From Scatosoma sp045656625 (GTDB taxonomy: Bacteria; Bacillota; Clostridia; Christensenellales; Borkfalkiaceae), in assembly GCA_045656625.1 (NCBI GenBank), contig JAZORL010000053.1, positions 1 through 47,070 on the forward strand: DNA of 47,070 bases, given 5' to 3'. Under the pieces are notes generated by a model. The model worked only from the letters and a program-made list of their open reading frames with translations, did not search any database and was not told where the DNA came from. The translations under genes and the position numbers were made by a program. Positions within the stretch are counted from its first letter, which is position 1. Every line of letters begins with the position of its first letter. Of the stretch, positions 44,436 through 47,070 are shown one piece after another.

Positions 44436-44469
44436 AAAAACCCGACCGCTCGATACGAGCGGTCGGGTT
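44436..44469 (-). terminator. Terminator of the ferritin-like gene
   Basis: AACCCGACCGCTCG / CGAGCGGTCGGGTT hairpin; on the minus strand a T-rich run follows. Confidence 0.85.
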
Positions 44470-44487
44470 GATGCTTGGAAATAATGT

Positions 44488-44934
44488 TTAAAGATAGCTT
44501 TTCCAAGTTTCCTCAAAGGTTTCTTCCATACGAATCATTTCTTCGCAAAGCGCGCGGATTTCGGGGTTTGCGCCCTCACACATATCTCGGTAGGACGTTT
44601 TTAAGGCGGTGATTCCCATCACTGTCCCCTGCACCATCATTTCCGCAATATGCGAACGGGAATTGTCCGTCAAAGAATTGATTTTAATAGACCCCCACAT
44701 CATCATTTTTTTGAAGGGGTTTGGCTCTTTTACTTCATAGCCCAAGTCCTTGGAAAGCTGGCTTGCTTGGGAAGAGATTTTCTCATATTCCTCGTGCTGG
44801 GATACAAGCTCCGTGCGGATTTCCGCATCCTCTACCTGCGGTAGAATATTGGAAATGGATTGCAGGGCAAGCTGCGCATTGCGGTAAATTTCCGCAAGTA
44901 CTTCTTCGTCTTTTTTACGATTGGTATTTTGCAT
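44488..44934 (-). CDS. Small helical protein, ferritin-like/DUF2383-type fold
   Basis: 148 aa from the ATG at 44,934 (AAAAGGAG upstream). Four helices with paired acidic residues: EEVLAEIYRNAQLALQSISNIL, ELVSQHEEYEKISSQASQL, IAEMMVQGTVMGITALKTSY and CEEMIRMEETFEETWKSYL. This spacing of E and H residues (QHEEYEKI) recalls ferritin-like bundles, though the metal residues are incomplete. No close family is recognised. It has its own terminator and faces away from rplU. Confidence 0.6.
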   Translation of the reverse strand: MQNTNRKKDEEVLAEIYRNAQLALQSISNILPQVEDAEIRTELVSQHEEYEKISSQASQLSKDLGYEVKEPNPFKKMMMWGSIKINSLTDNSRSHIAEMMVQGTVMGITALKTSYRDMCEGANPEIRALCEEMIRMEETFEETWKSYL

Positions 44935-45033
44935 AAACGTACTCCTTTTCTTTTCGTTTGGGAACAGTTTGGGGAAGGATAAGTAAAAACATACGCAAAA
45001 AGTAAAAAAATCCGCAAAATATAGCAAAAATGC

Positions 45034-45063
45034 TTGACGGAAAAGAAAAAAATGTGGTATAGT
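45034..45063 (+). promoter_or_regulatory. Promoter of the rplU-rpmA operon
   Basis: TTGACG (45,034-45,039), 18-bp spacer, TATAGT (45,058-45,063). Confidence 0.75.
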
Positions 45064-45069
45064 GTTAGT

Positions 45070-45169
45070 CGAGCCGATAGAAACGGGCTTTTTAAGTCAG
45101 CAATTTTTTACAAAAAAACGCTGCGCCTTGGATATTCTTCGAGACTGGAAAGAGGAGGTAAAACTTTTT
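45070..45169 (+). promoter_or_regulatory. Leader of rplU, possible L21 leader RNA
   Basis: About 100 nt with a hairpin AGCC(G) / CGGGCT (45,071-45,092) followed by a T run, then AAAAAAACGCTGCG and the AGAGGAGG ribosome site. Bacillota often have an autoregulatory L21 leader here; I could not verify a match to the Rfam model. Confidence 0.4.
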
Positions 45170-45475
45170 ATGTACGCTATCATCGATAACGGCAATAAGC
45201 AATATAAAGTTGCGGAAGGCGACGTTGTAAGAGTTGAAAAGCTCGCAGCAGCGGAAGGCGAAACCGTTTCTTTCAAAGTGCTTATGATCGCCGACGAGAA
45301 CGGTATCAAAACGGGCGCGGAAGTTGAATCCGCAAAAGTTACCGCTACGGTCGTTAAGCAAGACAAGGCGAAGAAAATCATCGTCTTCAAGTACAAAGCG
45401 AAAAAGAACGAACGTAAGAAGCAGGGTCACAGACAGCCCTTCACCGCAGTTAAAGTTGAAAAAATCGAGCTTTAA
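45170..45475 (+). CDS. rplU: 50S ribosomal protein bL21
   Basis: 101 aa from the ATG at 45,170 (AGGAGG upstream); the longer frame runs into the leader. Text MYAIIDNGNKQYKVAEGDVV, then the C-terminal KYKAKKNERKKQGHRQPFT, is classical bL21. It binds 23S rRNA domain V/II. rpmA follows after 51 nt. Confidence 0.97.
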   Translation: MYAIIDNGNKQYKVAEGDVVRVEKLAAAEGETVSFKVLMIADENGIKTGAEVESAKVTATVVKQDKAKKIIVFKYKAKKNERKKQGHRQPFTAVKVEKIEL

Positions 45476-45526
45476 TCGCACCGCTTGAAAAAGCACAACC
45501 AAATTAGATTTTAAGGAGAAATAAAA

Positions 45527-45802
45527 ATGATTTTTATCAGTTTATTCGCTCATAAAAAAGGTACCGGTTCTTCTCACAACGGTAGAGACAGCGAAGCGAA
45601 ACGTCTTGGCACGAAGCGTAGCGACGGTCAAGCAGTTCTCGCTGGCAACATTCTCGTCCGTCAAAGAGGTACGAAGATCCATCCCGGTACGAACGTAGGT
45701 ATCGGCAAAGACGACACCTTGTTCGCGCTCGTTGACGGCATCGTTCGGTACGAAAGAATGGGCAAAGACAAAACGAAAGCAAGCGTTTATCCCAACGCGT
45801 AA
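45527..45802 (+). CDS. rpmA: 50S ribosomal protein bL27 with cleavable N-terminal extension
   Basis: 91 aa. The mature part HKKGTGSSHNGRDSEAKRLG is standard bL27; before it lies MIFISLFA, matching the end of the Bacillota extension (usually MLRLDLQFFA) that the protease Prp removes after FA. AAGGAG precedes the ATG. In most relatives prp lies between rplU and rpmA; here the gap is only 51 nt, so prp must be elsewhere. Confidence 0.97.
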   Translation: MIFISLFAHKKGTGSSHNGRDSEAKRLGTKRSDGQAVLAGNILVRQRGTKIHPGTNVGIGKDDTLFALVDGIVRYERMGKDKTKASVYPNA

Positions 45803-45821
45803 GTCCTAATAAGGCTTGACC

Positions 45822-45858
45822 AAACCCGACCCTGAAAATGGCGTCGGGTTTTATTTTT
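45822..45858 (+). terminator. Terminator of the rplU-rpmA operon
   Basis: AACCCGAC (45,823-45,830) pairs with GTCGGGTT (45,843-45,850), followed by TTATTTTT. Confidence 0.85.
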
Positions 45859-45896
45859 CGACACTTATAATCAAAGAGATTGCATATACTATTATT

Positions 45897-46847
45897 ATGG
45901 AAAATCAACACGAGAAAAACGTAGAAAAAACTGAAAATGATGCACCCATGTCCGCGTTGAAAAGGAAAAACGAGGAAAAACAAGGGCATTCCTCGCTCTT
46001 TTTGGGTGTATTTTTTATCGTGCTTTCCGCCTTTTTCTTTTCCCTTATGAGTGTGTTTGTCCGCTATGCAGGAGATTTACCCACCTTTCAAAAGGCGTTA
46101 TTCCGCAATTCGGTTGCGGCGGTGGTGAGTTTGATACTACTCCTAAAAAGCGGCTCAATGAGAATACGAAAAGGGAGCTTTATCCCCCTTTTCTTTCGCT
46201 CGCTTGCAGGGACGGTGGGGATTGTGTGTAATTTTTACGCCATCGATCATATGCCCATTTCCGATGCGTCGATGTTTAATAAGCTATCCCCCTTCTTCAC
46301 GGTAATTTTTTCCATTTTTATTATTAAGGAAAGGGCGAATCTTTGGGATTGGCTGCTCGTGGGGTTTGCGTTTGTCGGCGTCTTGTTCGTTTCTCGCCCG
46401 AGCTTTGAGTATGCGGAAATTTTGCCGCCTACTATCGGGCTTTTGGGCGGCATCGGCGCAGGGATTGCCTACGCATTCGTACGCAAGCTTCGAAATCAAG
46501 GGGAGCGCTCGGCGGTGATCGTTTTCTTTTTCTCGGCGTTTTCCGTCCTTGCTGTAATACCGTTTGTAATAGCCGATCATGCGCCGATGACTTTTGCGCA
46601 AGTGGCATGGTTACTCCTTGCAGGCGGCGCGGCAAGCTGTGCGCAGTTTTCTTTGACGGCGGCGTACAAGTATGCGCCTGCAAAAGAATTGTCGGTATAC
46701 GATTATTCACAAGTGCTTTTTGCAGCGGTGTGGGGTATGATACTCTTTTCGGAATACCCTGACGTGTGGAGTGTGATAGGCTATGCCATTATTCTTAGTG
46801 CAGCGATTTTGAAATGGTGGTTTTATCGGAGAGAAAAGAGAAAATAA
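45897..46847 (+). CDS. EamA/DMT-family transporter
   Basis: 316 aa from the ATG at 45,897. Ten membrane segments arranged as two EamA repeats: FIVLSAFFFSLMSVFVRYAG opens the first (about 35-165), and GLLGGIGAGIAYAFVRKLRN opens the second. A Lys/Glu-rich N-terminal stretch (1-30) precedes them. Typical motifs ISDASMFNKLSPFFTVIFS and YDYSQVLFAAVWGMILF are present. The substrate is unknown. TATACT lies at 45,885-45,890, only seven bases before the ATG, and there is no Shine-Dalgarno. The last codons are repeated at 46,978 by an assembly artefact. Confidence 0.9.
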   Translation: MENQHEKNVEKTENDAPMSALKRKNEEKQGHSSLFLGVFFIVLSAFFFSLMSVFVRYAGDLPTFQKALFRNSVAAVVSLILLLKSGSMRIRKGSFIPLFFRSLAGTVGIVCNFYAIDHMPISDASMFNKLSPFFTVIFSIFIIKERANLWDWLLVGFAFVGVLFVSRPSFEYAEILPPTIGLLGGIGAGIAYAFVRKLRNQGERSAVIVFFFSAFSVLAVIPFVIADHAPMTFAQVAWLLLAGGAASCAQFSLTAAYKYAPAKELSVYDYSQVLFAAVWGMILFSEYPDVWSVIGYAIILSAAILKWWFYRREKRK

Positions 46848-46893
46848 CCCACCCATGTACGAGATGAAATGAAATTCCCCGACCTGCAAAGCA

Positions 46894-46977
46894 AAGTCGG
46901 AGGCCAAGCGGTCTTAGGAAGACAACTCTAGGTTGCAACTCCTTGGCTCACAGAACGACATGGCTACGATCCGACTT
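46894..46977 (+). other. MGI/BGI DNBSEQ sequencing adapter, not genomic DNA
   Basis: Bases 46,894-46,925 match the MGI adapter ending GCGGTCTTAGGAAGACAA; then comes a 10-base index, CTCTAGGTTG (46,926-46,935), and 46,936-46,977 match the complement of the second adapter, CAACTCCTTGGCTCACAGAA to CTACGATCCGACTT. The parts, their order and the 10-base gap are exactly the circularised DNA-nanoball junction. Confidence 0.95.
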
Positions 46978-47070
46978 GCAGCGATTTTGAAATGGTGGTT
47001 TTATCGGAGAGAAAAGAGAAAATAACCCACCCATGTACGAGATGAAATGAAATTCCCCGACCTGCAAAGC
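46978..47070 (+). repeat. Exact copy of 46,800-46,892 after the adapter (artefact)
   Basis: The last 93 bases repeat 46,800-46,892 without a mismatch, at an offset of 178 (94-base insert plus 84-base adapter). In a DNA nanoball the insert is re-read after the adapter, so this is the same molecule read twice. The genomic sequence ends at about 46,893. Confidence 0.93.

Noticed and set aside
46800..47070. Tandem duplication of the EamA gene end
   Set aside because: The copies are separated by an exact MGI adapter plus index, so this is a sequencing artefact.
1..47070. CRISPR array
   Set aside because: No regularly spaced direct repeats were seen on either strand, and no cas genes.

Overview
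This window looks like the origin-proximal chromosome of a spore-forming Bacillota (Clostridia-like) bacterium. The evidence is a GerA/B/C germination operon, YyaC, RicT (YaaT), a Prp-type N-terminal extension on L27, and a block dnaN-rpmH-rnpA-yidD-yidC-jag next to rsmG. I cannot name the genus. The contig was probably assembled from MGI/DNBSEQ reads: its last ~177 bases are adapter plus a re-read insert, not genome.

Region 1 (about 12-18,542) is an integrated genomic island. A tRNA-Leu(UAA) gene has been split exactly at its anticodon loop: the 5' half lies at 1-20 and the 3' half at 18,534-18,590. A complete second tRNA-Leu(UAA) sits just inside the left end, followed by a tyrosine recombinase. 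Everything else in the island is on the minus strand and looks like defence. In transcription order it holds: a HEPN-like 513-aa protein; an XRE regulator with its own operator-like dyad; a striking fusion of an RnlA-like HEPN ribonuclease toxin to an RNase HIII domain; a TPR/cold-shock-like protein; Vsr; a C5 cytosine methylase; an HpaII-family restriction enzyme; an unknown 224-aa protein; then a DISARM-like set DrmE-DrmA-DrmB. No DrmC or dedicated DISARM methylase is present.

Region 2 (18.6-25.9 kb) has a GNAT acetyltransferase, then a two-gene unit: a 49-aa peptide gene and a 1,974-aa secreted protein with many InlB-like repeats and a C-terminal Hint (intein-like) domain.

Region 3 (25.9-32.3 kb) has a YugP-type zinc peptidase, rsmI and a trmN-like methylase on the minus strand, then the germination receptor operon on the plus strand.

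Region 4 (32.3-42.3 kb) is the origin neighbourhood. A dense DnaA-box cluster (32.33-32.82 kb) lies between the converging ger operon and cvpA. Then come yyaC, queT, two small DUF genes, and the minus-strand block jag, yidC, yidD, rnpA, rpmH, dnaN and a SLOG-like gene. A second DnaA-box region with a DnaA-trio-like element (41.24-41.53 kb) sits in the divergent gap before rsmG and is my preferred oriC. dnaA itself is not in the window.

Region 5 (42.3-46.85 kb) has ricT, holB, a ferritin-like small protein, rplU-rpmA and an EamA transporter, followed by the adapter artefact.
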